15,625 nucleotides of DNA from contig MU130496.1 of the NCBI GenBank assembly GCA_015039465.1, forward strand, positions 52,754 to 68,378, written 5' to 3'. A program made the position numbers and the translations under genes. Shown here in pieces: positions 7,075 through 15,625 of this stretch. This stretch comes from Phlegmacium glaucopus. Lineage: Eukaryota > Basidiomycota > Agaricomycetes > Agaricales > Cortinariaceae. How positions within the stretch are numbered: the stretch's first letter is position 1; each line of letters starts with the position of its first letter. A model generated the notes under the pieces. It worked only from the letters and a program-made list of their open reading frames with translations. It had not been told where the DNA came from and ran no database searches.

Positions 7075-7603
7075 TTCCGCTCCGACTCCGGTCCTCCGAT
7101 TCACTCCGTCTTTTATTTCTATTTTTAATATCGCACCACTTCTTATTTAATTAATTAATTATTATCGTATCATTCCTTTATTTATTTTATATCTCCGTTA
7201 TGTCCATATTAGTACTTAAACACCCCCAGCCTAGCAGGGATCCCCATCCTTTCCTCTTTGGATCCCCTGCTAGGTAAGTCACTTGTAGATATCTTTTCTG
7301 AAATATTATTAACTTTGGATCCCCTGCTAGCTTGACTAAGTCGGCATTGCAGTTGCCCTAACAATTATGAGATGCAATTATTTTACTGACGGGAGGTGCT
7401 TGTTATCTTCTGGGCTGTTGTGGGAGTCTATGCTTATGACCATCATTTACTTATTACAACATTTTCATTTGTTCACAATACTCTGCTATATGGCTCCACT
7501 ATAGAGAGGGCAATTATAGAAGTCAAAGATATTTAGAACGCTAACTTTGAAACTATATTTGAGAAAAAATTTTGAGCAATGATGTAACAATGCAGTCTAA
7601 GGA
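7075..7603. other. gene-free spacer with AT-rich tract and repeated motif
   Basis: The first 60 bp are CT-rich with recurring CTCCG words and may belong to the 3' end of the older gypsy element. An AT-rich tract with TTAATTAATTAATTATTAT follows at about 7145-7165. Then come three copies of a GGATCCCCTGCTAG-type motif (7230-7330). From about 7440 to 7603 lies the AT-rich 3' flank of the NLR gene, which must hold its untranslated region. No canonical AATAAA is seen on the minus strand close to the stop. No coding frame is supported. Confidence 0.6.
7230..7330. repeat. three copies of a 14-18 bp motif, two direct and one inverted
   Basis: CTTTGGATCCCCTGCTAG occurs exactly at 7256-7273 and 7313-7330. 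An inverted copy, CCTAGCAGGGATCC (one G shorter), lies at 7230-7243. The inverted pair could form a stem around a pyrimidine-rich loop. It may be the ends of a decayed small transposon or a local duplication. Confidence 0.6.
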
Positions 7604-10600
7604 TTAACATACCTCTAAAAGCAAAATTTCTCCTGAAGTATATCCAAGACATATTTTAGATAAGTGATACTCTATAGCTGATGGCTTCTGGAAAGGGGGT
7701 GGGACCCTGATGTTCTGGAGGCTTATGGTGTGGAATATTGTGTCTTTATATATATCAAGGGAGGATAACTGGGAGGACACATGAAGTTGGCCATCAAAGG
7801 CAGTGTGGACAAAAACACCATCAGAAGAGAAGACAGCAGATTTAATACAATCTAAATGTCCTTTGAGTTCTGTCTCGCACTCTCCTGTGGCTGTATTCCA
7901 CATCCTTGTAGTGTGATCATTACATGCAGACACAATATGCATACCATTAGAAGAGAAGACAGCAGAGTTGACCCGATCTGAATGTCCTTTGAGTTCTGCT
8001 TCACACTTTCCTGTAGCTGTATTCCAGATCCTTATAGTGCAATCATCGGATGCAGATACAATGTGCATACCATCAGAAGAGAAGACAGAAGAGTTAATGC
8101 AATTTGAATGTCCCTTGAGTTCTGCATTACACTGTCCTGTGGCTGTATTCCAGATCCTTGCAGTGCAATCATCAGATGCAGATACAATATGCATGCCATC
8201 AGAAGAGAAGACAGCAGAGTTGATGCAATCTGAATGTCCCTTGAGTTCTGCCTCACACTCTCCTGTGGCTGTATTCCACATCCTTGTAGTGCAATCTTTA
8301 GATGCAGACACAATATGCATACCATCAGAAGAGAAGACAGCAGAGTTGATGCAATCTGAATGTCCTTTGAGTTCTGCCTCACACTCTCCTGTGGCTGTAT
8401 TCCAGATCATTGCAATGAAATCATCAGATGCAGACACAATATGCATACCATCAGAAGAGAAGGCAGCAGACTTGATGCAACCTGAGTGGCCTTTGAGTCC
8501 TGCCTCAGACTCTTCTATGGCTGTATTCCAGATGTTTGCATTGCAATCATCAGATGCAGACACAATACACATACCACTAGAAGGAAAGAAGACAGCAGAC
8601 TTGACCCAGTCTGAATGTCCTTTGAGTACTGTCTCACACTCTGTTGTGGCTGTATTCCAGATCCTTACAGTGTGATCATGAGATGCAGACACAATATGCA
8701 TACCACCAGAGGAAAAGATAGAAGATTTGACCCAATTTGAATGTCCTTTGAGCTCTGCCTCACACTCTCCTGTGGCTGTATTCCAGATCCTTGCAGTGCA
8801 ATCACGAGATGCAGACATAATATGCATACCATCAGAGGAGAAGACAGCAGAGTTGACCCAATCTGAATGTCCTTTGAGTTCTGCCTTACACTCTCCTGTG
8901 GCTGTATTCCAGATCCTTACAGTGTGATCATAAGATGCAGATACAATACACATACCATTAGGAGAGAAGACAGCAGATTTGACCCAATGTGAATGGCCAT
9001 TAAGTACTGCCTCACACTCTGTTGTGGCTGTATTCCATATTCTTGCAGTGTGATCATAAGATGCAGATACAATATGCATACCATCAGAAGAGAATACAGC
9101 AGAGTTAACCAAATGTGAATGTCCTTTGAGTTCTGCCTCACAATCCCCTGTGGCTGTATTCCACATCCTTGCAGTGCAATCATCAGATGCAGACACAATA
9201 TGCATACCATCAGAAGAGAAGACAGCAGAATTGACCCAATCTGAATGTCCTCTGAGGTCTGCCTCACACTCTCCTGTGGCTGTATTCCACATCCTTGCAG
9301 TGCAATCTTTAGATGCAGATACAATATGCATACCATCAGGAGAGAAGACAGCAGAGTTGATCCAATTTGAATGTCCATTAAGTTCTGCCTTACACTCTCC
9401 TGTGGCTGTATTCCAGATCCTTGCAGTGCAATCATTAGATGCAAACACAATATGCAGACCATCAGGAGAGAAGACAACAGACTTTTTGCAATCTAAATTT
9501 CCTTTGAGTTCTGTCTTAGACTCTTGTATGGCTGTATTCCAGATCCTTGCAGTGCAATCATCAGATACAGACACAATACGCATACCATCAGAGGAGAAGA
9601 CAGCAGAATTGACCCAATCTGAATGTCCTTTGAGCTCTGCCTCACACTCTCCTGTGGCAGTATTCCAGATCCTTGCAGTGCAATCATCAGATGCAGATAC
9701 AATATGCATACCATCAGAAGAGAAAACAGCAGACTTGACCCAATCTGAATGTCCTTTGAGTTCTGCCTCACACTCTCCTGTGGCTGTATTCCAGATCCTT
9801 GCAGTGCAATCATGAGATGCAGACACAATATGCATACCATCAGGAGAGAAGACAGCAGAGTTGATGCAATCTGAATGTCCTTTGAATTCTGCCTCACACT
9901 CTCCTGTGGCAGTATTCCACATCCTTGCAGTGCGATCATGAGATGCAGACACAATATACATGCCATCAAAAGAGAAGACAGCTGAATTCACCCAATTTGA
10001 ATGTCCTTTGAATTCTGCCTCACACTCTCCTGTGGCTGTATTCCACATCCTTGCAGTGTGATCATTACATGCAGTCACAATATGCATGCCATCAGAAGAG
10101 AAGACAACAGAGTTAATCCAATGTGAATGTCCTTTGAGTTCTGCCTCACACTCTCCTGTGGCTGTATTCCAGATCCTTGCAGTACAATCTTTAGATGCAG
10201 ACACAATATGTATACCATCAGGAGAGAAGACAGCAGACTTGACCCAATCTGAATGTCCTTTGAGTTCTGCCTCACACTCTGTTGTGGCTGTATTCCAGAT
10301 CCTTACAGTGCAGTCATTAGATGTGGACACAATATGCATGCCATCAGAAGAGAACACAGCAGAGTTAACCCTAAATAAGTGCCCTTTGAGTTCTGCCTCA
10401 CACTCTCCTGTGGCTGTATTCCATATCCTTGCAATGCAATCTTTAGATGTGGACACAATGTGCACACCATCAGAAGAGAAGAGAGCTGACTGAACACTGC
10501 ATGAATGTCTCAGAACTGTTTCAGATAGACCCCATGCCCCCCTCCTTCCCCAACAGAGCTTCCATGGACAATCCATTCCACTTCCATATATTTTCCAAAT

Positions 10601-13021
10601 ATCAGAATTTTCTGGAAGCCATGCAAGGGCTGAAGGACATCCTTCAAGACTGGTATTTTTAATGAAATCAAAATTTTCTTTTAGAAACCGTTCAGCATCA
10701 ATCACTGTTGCTACCAAGAGCTTTGGAATCTGATTTCCATGATAAGTGCAATTCACTAACAGCCATCAGAATCACTTACATTTTTCCAAATATCTAGTTT
10801 ATGCAGTGAATTCATTGCAACTCCTAACTTCCCTAAAATGCTCAAACAATCCATCCATCGCAGAAGATGTCTTTCAAGGAAATGCTTCAATTCATCAAAT
10901 TCATTATTGATGTCTGCATAGGTGAAATGAAAGGCCCAGTTGCCACAAGCATATGCAAGAGATTCAGAAATCTCCTCACATTTCCTCTCCTCCAAGTAAG
11001 ATACCTTGTCTTTCTGTGACCATTCTTTCTCCATCAAGGACAGACACTGAAGTGCTACATGTTTATGTGAAACACAAGGGTCAAGATAGTGCTTTTTGGA
11101 AAGGATTTGATTACTGATGAAATCATAGAAAGAAGCATGGAATATTGAGATGTGCTTGACAGAGTGCTGAGATGATGGAATATGTATCAAAGACTGAAGG
11201 GAAGAAAGTGCTGCATCAACTTGTTCTATGGGTATTTGCACCAAAAGACTGATAGCAGTCATAGACAGAGGATTATAGGCATATACAACAGCTGACATGA
11301 CTATGTGTATATCTGATGCCTCCTCAACATTTGCAGAGTCATAGGCAGCATCCAAAATTTTCTCATAAAGAACATGTATTGGTTGGGTTAGACCAGATAT
11401 TGTTTCCAATGCAAAATTGACCACAGCAGAAAGACGCCTAGGCATGCTAGAACTGCCCCTCTGAGCAATATATTTGCAGACAGTTGCTGCATAAATGAAC
11501 AAAACACCAGACATCTTGACAAGGCTTTCAACTTCAGCCTGAGGTGGCCAATTATGCCTATTGTACTTAACTTGCCCATCAAGCAAGCAAGCTTTAATGT
11601 AAAGCTCAATATCAGCTTGTACAATCTCCTTTTCAACCTCATGAAGGATGAAACTGGAATGGCCCATAAAGCCATCAAAAGTCTCCTTCAGCACTATCTC
11701 AGGACGACCAGTGATGAAAAACTTCACTGGAAGAGATTTACTGTGCTTTAATATCACAGAAACCAACTCAGCCACAAGGGACCGGTCAGAACACTCATCT
11801 AGAGCATCAAGAACAATAACTGGGACAACTACTACTTCTCCACTATCCCTGTATGCAGCAGTGAGTGGTCTGACAATGAAATTCAAGAATTGTTTGGCAA
11901 TCCTCCAATATTTGCAGCCAGGATTGGCTTCCACTACGTCCAAAATTAGTTGGGACAGAGAGGGAAAATACCCACTGGCAGCCAACTGAAGACAGATGGT
12001 GGGGATAATGCAACGAGCGTCACTGGTATCAACCCGAAGATGAGAAGAGAAGAAGGTACCACCAAGGGATTCCCTTTCATCAAGGATTTCACTAAACGAG
12101 TAAGCAATCGTAGTCTTGCCAGTTCCAGCCATCCCGTTGAGCCAGTATACCTTTGCGGCCGTATTATCACTTGCCCATACTCGTAGTGTGTGAAGAATTG
12201 CCTTGCGAGTGTTCTCCGTACATGCATTGCGTGGGGCAGGAGATGCTGCATCGTATTCTGCAAACTCAGCACGAGGCAAGAGATTATCACGTAGAGCAGC
12301 CTATAAAGTAGGTTTAGCGATGATTATCCCAGTCCGAAGACTAAACACCCTCACCATGATTCGAGATTTAGATTGTTCGTTTCCATCAGGATTGGATGGT
12401 GCGTGCAAGTTGATCTAACACGATGATAGAACTATCATTACACAGTTTTTTTTTTACGCAAATGGAATGCTTACAGTATTGGCCATGTTGATTGTCGAGT
12501 CACGCAAGGTCACATCGTGAGCACCTTGGAAGACAGTCATTGGACTATGGGTGTTTTGAGTTACGCCCTAAATGAGTTAGGTTTTAACGATGATGGTCTC
12601 AATCCGAAAAATACATGCGCCAAGCTACTAACGGAATTAAGTTGCCTGCGCACAGCAGGTATGGATGCTGAAAAGGGTACGGAAGTTGGAGAGGGCACTT
12701 TGGATGCTTCCGTACTCGCAACGTCTATGATAGGCGCGTGATCGACGCTGGCCACAGGGATCATATTGAAAAGTAAATCACTTGAATTTATGAGGATGTC
12801 AAGTGATAATCAGCGAATGTCGGACGACATGGTTCATTCACTCACCTCCTTCCTGCTGCCAGTGCATCTGTCGTTGCCATATGGTTATCAGGCATTGAAT
12901 CCATATCGATCGACGATGGTGTAGGCGGGCGCGACAGATTAGAAAGAGGAGTTAACTTCCTCTTGACAGATCGAGCAACTTCATCTATGTGATATCTCTT
13001 AAGCGGTCTTTCGTCTGACAT
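7604..13021 (-). CDS. NACHT-WD40 (NWD) NLR-type protein, six exons, about 1707 residues
   Basis: Exons: 13021-12846, 12780-12633, 12567-12475, 12414-12355, 12300-10780, 10729-7604. Introns are 65, 65, 60, 54 and 50 nt, and all phases agree; the last has a perfect GTAAGT donor. The ATG (MSDERPLKRYHIDEV) has A at -3. Residues 1-~165 are basic and S/P-rich, with a GAHDVTLRDSTIN motif seen in basidiomycete NACHT proteins. The NACHT domain follows: Walker A GMAGTGKTT at about 215-223, Walker B VIVLDALDEC at about 320-329, and FFITGRPE at about 353-360. After a linker (to about 740) come 21 regular 42-residue WD40 repeats, one degenerate repeat, and a short tail. Related HET-E and HET-D proteins sense non-self through the propeller and oligomerise through NACHT. 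No HET, patatin or nucleosidase effector domain is recognised. The actual partner is unknown. The gene appears intact. Confidence 0.88.
7733..10507 (-). repeat. WD40 repeat array of the NLR gene, 126-bp units
   Basis: There are 21 regular units of 42 codons (one has 43), following the scheme GH-S-x-x-(V/I)-(N/K)-SAVFSSDGMHIVSAS-x-D-(C/H)-TARIWNTATGECEAELK. A 22nd degenerate unit ends the array. Most units differ at only a handful of codons, mainly two to four residues after GH and the residues either side of the Asp in SASxDx. Twenty-one equals three seven-bladed propellers. The high unit similarity points to unequal exchange or gene conversion. It also makes the region prone to assembly error. 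The long open frames on the opposite strand are by-products of the periodicity. Confidence 0.93.
10730..10779 (-). other. intron 5 of the NLR gene, 50 nt
   Basis: Donor GTAAGT and acceptor AATCAG join WKN to IPKLLVATVIDAERF in phase 0. Without splicing, the NACHT frame would end seven codons later (VSDSDGC, then stop), and the WD40 frame would start at a separate ATG. The linker expected in this family (LDIWK followed by a DAERFLKENFDFI-like stretch) is recovered only after splicing, so the two long frames belong to one gene. Confidence 0.88.
12748..12845 (-). other. intron 1 of the NLR gene, with two possible in-frame acceptors
   Basis: The donor GTGAGT at 12845 has phase 2. Acceptor TTCAAG at 12781 gives a 65-nt intron like the others and uses the first AG after a CTGAT or TTGAC branch candidate. 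Acceptor GGCCAG at 12748 gives 98 nt. Both keep the same frame and differ by 33 nt (11 residues). Confidence 0.6.
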
Positions 13022-13759
13022 GATGATGATAGTCAAGAGTGAGCGCTAGGGTTGTTCAACGTGCGGCTACTTCGCATTTCCCACGATGAAGTAGTTCCAA
13101 CTTCCAAGTATAAACAGATCTACATATTCGAGCACCTGACGATAGTTGAATACGGTGGTCATTGTAAATTTATAATGACCTTTGAGTATAAGCATACCGT
13201 ACGATGGGATTGATGATTGATGTAAACCAAAGCCGAGATAAATCAAACTCAACCAAGCAACAGCATGGACAACATAACACGACCCAGCATTCTTGTTAAG
13301 AAGCAAAAATGATCAACAAACGGCCAATAGGATATGCAACACAACATAGTACTTCGCAATATCAGCCATATTCTTCATCCAAAAATGGCACTTGACGTCG
13401 CCAGAAGCAGAGCCTCGACGGCATCCTGACGGTTACCCACATAGGACCCGTTTCTTTTATGCTCTTGTATACCGTAAGGAGAATGGAAACATGAAGGCCG
13501 TCCGTTGCCACACAAGTAATCCATAGCTGGAGAGGTAATCCAGACTCCAAAGCAATGGGTAGGCTCGCAATGGAATAATGATGTACTAAGGAAACCGCCG
13601 AAGCAGTGTAACTTCGGCATGTGCAGCACGACCATCGGCAGCTTTCTTCATCGGTAGCAGCTTTCTTGATCTGCGACGGACTTTGGCGAAATCACTTGCC
13701 CTTTGCTAGCCTTTGCTTCACCAGTATCGATGACGATAACGGGACGACCCATTTACAGT
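13022..13759. other. upstream region of the NLR gene with decayed open frames
   Basis: This must hold the NLR promoter; no strong TATA box is placed with confidence. On the minus strand a frame is open from 13691 to a TGA at 13364-13362 (109 codons, no early ATG), with a hydrophobic stretch around LQLWITCVATDGLHVSILLTVY. A separate ATG at 13751 opens 34 codons (MGRPVIVIDTGEAKASKG...). The two are in different frames and may be remains of one damaged gene. Neither is identified. The region ends at the TA duplication of the adjacent transposon. Confidence 0.35.
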
Positions 13760-13761
13760 TA

Positions 13762-13790
13762 CAGTTGCGGACAACTAAAGTCAACAAATT
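13762..13790 (+). repeat. left terminal inverted repeat of the Tc1/mariner-type element
   Basis: 29 bp beginning CAGTTGCGGACAACTAAAGT. It matches the reverse complement of 14723-14751 at 28 of 29 positions. A TA target dinucleotide lies directly outside. Confidence 0.88.
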
Positions 13791-14515
13791 TATAGACCGA
13801 TTTATTGGGACCGGTAGGGATTTTTTCAAAGTCCGAAAACCGTCGGAATAGGCAGGAATTGAGCAGATCTTTCGATTGGTTGAAGCCGATTTCCCAAAAG
13901 TGAAGATTTGTCAAAAAAAGGGGTCCAATTTTTTGGCGCAGCGAAAAGAATTCGATAAAATCTTGAAAAAGTCATTTTTGGATAGCTCTCGATAAGTACT
14001 GTCCGACTGCACCAAAAATATCAAGATAATCTATATCCTCCTCACTCAAAAAAAAACCTACTATGCCACTCAAACCTAGAGGTTATCCTTTAAAAACCAA
14101 ATAACTCCTCTTCGAGCACCATTCTACCGTTAGCATCATTTTCCCAAGGCCATGTTAAATGCTCACCAGTATGCCCTATTGAGAATACCAATTGCTGCAT
14201 GGCTCGTCTGCTCAGTCAACAAGATGAATTCAAAAATCAGCCCCAAACTTTCATTTGTTCTCGAGGGCACCACTGTATTTTTGTTCCAAAGTTTCATTGT
14301 GAGCAAAATTCTATTGAAATGGTATGTACTATTCACTCTAAATGTATGATACAATTACTGAGGAAAAGTGCCGAAAGAGGTAGTGTTTCATAAACCAAAT
14401 TTAACCAATTATGGCGGTTTATGAGTGCTTACCATAAGGGTTTGACAGGCGCTGCCGCCGCATGGGCTGTGCGCCAGCAAAAGTAGCACCGAGGGATCAA
14501 TCAGACGGCCATGAT

Positions 14516-14577
14516 GGCCCATCGATGTCTCGATGGGCCGGTTGCCGGGGTTGCCGAACCCATATATAGCTATATAT
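14516..14577. repeat. hairpin and palindrome inside the Tc1/mariner-type element
   Basis: GGCCCATCGA and TCGATGGGCC (14516-14525 and 14530-14539) form a perfect 10-bp stem with a 4-nt loop. A perfect 16-bp palindrome, ATATATAGCTATATAT, follows at 14562-14577. Between them GGTTGCCG words are repeated. Confidence 0.7.
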
Positions 14578-14722
14578 AGATGCTAAAAAATTGCTCAAAA
14601 ATTTGGCGCGACAAAAAACACGTGGGAATAAAATGAAAACATCATTTTTGAGCTCCTTTTGCCTGTCCGGTTTCAGATCCGTCATCAGATTTTCACCAAA
14701 AATTCTGGTTCCTGAGATATCC

Positions 14723-14751
14723 AATTTGCTGACTTTAGTTGTCCGCAACTG
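14723..14751 (-). repeat. right terminal inverted repeat of the Tc1/mariner-type element
   Basis: Reverse complement of the left repeat, with one A/G difference at the 23rd base. TA follows at 14752-14753. Confidence 0.88.
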
Positions 14752-14753
14752 TA

Positions 14754-14933
14754 GACATGCCAACCCTGCAGTCGGAATATAAATTAGTTTCTGCCATTCA
14801 GTTTGCCGGGAAAACTACACGGTATGGGCGGCAAAGCCAGACTGTCAGAAGACAACTTGAAATAACAAGGCTGAAATTAAATGAATCGCACTAAATTTTT
14901 GCGTCTGGTGCGAAGAGATGTGATAGAAACTGG
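14754..14933. other. short spacer
   Basis: No coding frame or recognised element. It separates the Tc1/mariner-type element from the 3' end of the candidate gene at 14934. Confidence 0.5.
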
Positions 14934-15518
14934 CTAAGAAATTTCAAGGCGAGGCACCGACTTTTTTTTTTTACTAATTCCATGTGAACCCATATTAGAA
15001 ACCCCATTAATTTTAGTCCAGACGTCAATAGGTAAGGCCGTCATCCTTGACTGACGGATGTCCATGACTTTGTGGGCCCAAACCTTAACAGGCGCATTAG
15101 TTTTGACAATACTGCCGATTGTAAAGGGGATCGGGCTAACACTGCAATCGCATAGCCTGCCATACCTGTTATTACTGTTACCAATCCGGGACCTAAAGCA
15201 TTGAAGAAGTTATCCAATATACAGTGAAGGGAATAATACAGCACACACCTTCTTGAGCGTAACCAAGTCTGCCATGTCCACTGGTCCTGGGGATTTTGTT
15301 TGAGTGATCGATGTGTTAGGGACAATGGGATTCCATGCAGGAGTGTCGCCAGTCACCCTTTCTGGTACTGATACAGATACAGATACATAGCCATGGAGCG
15401 GCGGTATTTCACCAAAAGAAATCCTCACCTAAATGATTTGTTCAAATTGAATTGAGCCATCGCTCTTCATGTTAGAAATGACCTGAAGATTGGTTTTACC
15501 GCTTGAGCGCCGGGCCAT
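14934..15518 (-). pseudogene. candidate small multi-exon gene or pseudogene, unidentified
   Basis: An ATG at 15518-15516 in a good context (AACAATGGC) opens MARRSSGKTNLQVISN, reaching TAG after 29 codons (15431-15429). The same frame continues for 60 codons (VRISFGEIPPLHGYVSVSVSVP ... VTLKK) to a GTGTGTGC donor near 15248. A 54-56 nt intron ends TTTAG at 15193. A further open frame follows (SPIPFTIGSIVKTNAPVKVWAHKVMDI ...) to a TAG at 14936-14934; it joins in phase if the donor is read at 15246. The TAG may be a mutation, or may lie in a 54-nt intron with a weak GTCATT donor. The beta-rich composition could suit a C2-like domain, but this is a guess. I do not recognise the family. Confidence 0.35.
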
Positions 15519-15625
15519 TGTTAACGTTATGTTGAAGTCGAAACTTCAGACCATAAGATTCGTGCTTACTGAAGGAACAACGAGTCCCATATAGAACGAC
15601 ACAGTATTGCTGTGGCGGTGCCCAG

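Larger units (their letters stand above)
13762..14751. mobile_element. Tc1/mariner-type non-autonomous transposon, 990 bp
   Basis: Terminal inverted repeats of 29 bp (13762-13790 and 14723-14751) start CAGTTGCGGACAACTAAAGT and differ at one position. A TA dinucleotide flanks both ends (13760-13761 and 14752-14753), as in Tc1/mariner insertion. Weaker inverted similarity continues inward for several tens of bases. There is no transposase frame; the small open frames inside carry no known motif. Both flanks are AT-rich, whereas about 14440-14560 is GC-rich and holds a 10-bp hairpin and a 16-bp palindrome. The interior may include a captured or nested sequence. Confidence 0.8.

Noticed and set aside
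7968..10493. Long plus-strand open frames (up to 235 codons) opposite the WD40 array
   Set aside because: They repeat every 126 bp in step with the WD40 units and are antisense by-products of that periodicity.
7733..10507. Regular repeats that might suggest a tandem satellite or CRISPR-like array
   Set aside because: Units are contiguous, 126 bp, in frame and encode WD40 motifs; there are no spacers.
10756..12279. Separate NACHT gene ending at 10756 and separate WD40 gene starting at 10756
   Set aside because: A perfect GTAAGT donor and CAG acceptor in phase 0 join them into one NACHT-WD40 gene with the expected linker.
14152..14393. Small open frames inside the Tc1/mariner-type element
   Set aside because: Short, overlapping on both strands, and without transposase motifs.
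14540..14562. Possible tRNA/SINE B-box-like GGTTCGGCAACC on the minus strand
   Set aside because: It departs from the GTTCRANNC consensus and no A box or cloverleaf was found.

Overview
The window looks like fungal nuclear DNA, most likely from a mushroom-forming basidiomycete (Agaricomycete). The evidence is short introns (50-65 nt) with GT(A/G)NG(T/C)-type donors and CT(A/G)A(C/T)-like branch sites, a chromodomain-bearing Ty3/gypsy retrotransposon, and a very large NACHT-WD40 gene of the fungal NLR (NWD) type. I see no bacterial features. The species is not determined.

Left part (1-7074): a nest of transposable elements. The 3' end of an old plus-strand Ty3/gypsy pol gene (about 337-876, continuing at 6871-7074) is split by a younger minus-strand Ty3/gypsy chromovirus. 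The younger element has two LTRs that look identical (877-1181 and 6561-6865), a perfect 5-bp target duplication (CCGGA) and one long gag-pol frame (6485 down to 1212). That frame carries three TGA stops, each where an arginine CGA codon would be expected. It is also interrupted by a 460-bp hAT-like miniature element (3297-3756) with an 8-bp target duplication. Removing the miniature element and one duplication copy leaves the reverse transcriptase/RNase H frame uninterrupted. The order of events is therefore readable: old element, then young gypsy, then hAT MITE.

Middle (7075-7603): a gene-free spacer with AT-rich tracts and three copies of a 14-18 bp motif, two direct and one inverted.

Centre-right (7604-13021, minus strand): an apparently intact six-exon gene for a protein of about 1707 residues. 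It has a short N-terminal region, a NACHT NTPase domain, a linker and 21 regular WD40 repeats of 42 residues, plus a 22nd degenerate one. This is the architecture of fungal NLR proteins used in non-self recognition (HET-E/HET-D type). The repeats are nearly identical except at a few clustered positions.

Right part (13022-15625): a poorly coding upstream region with decayed open frames, a 990-bp Tc1/mariner-type non-autonomous element (13762-14751, TA duplication, 29-bp TIRs), and a candidate small multi-exon gene or pseudogene on the minus strand (15518 down to 14934) that I could not identify. Overall, an NLR locus lies between recent and old transposons.
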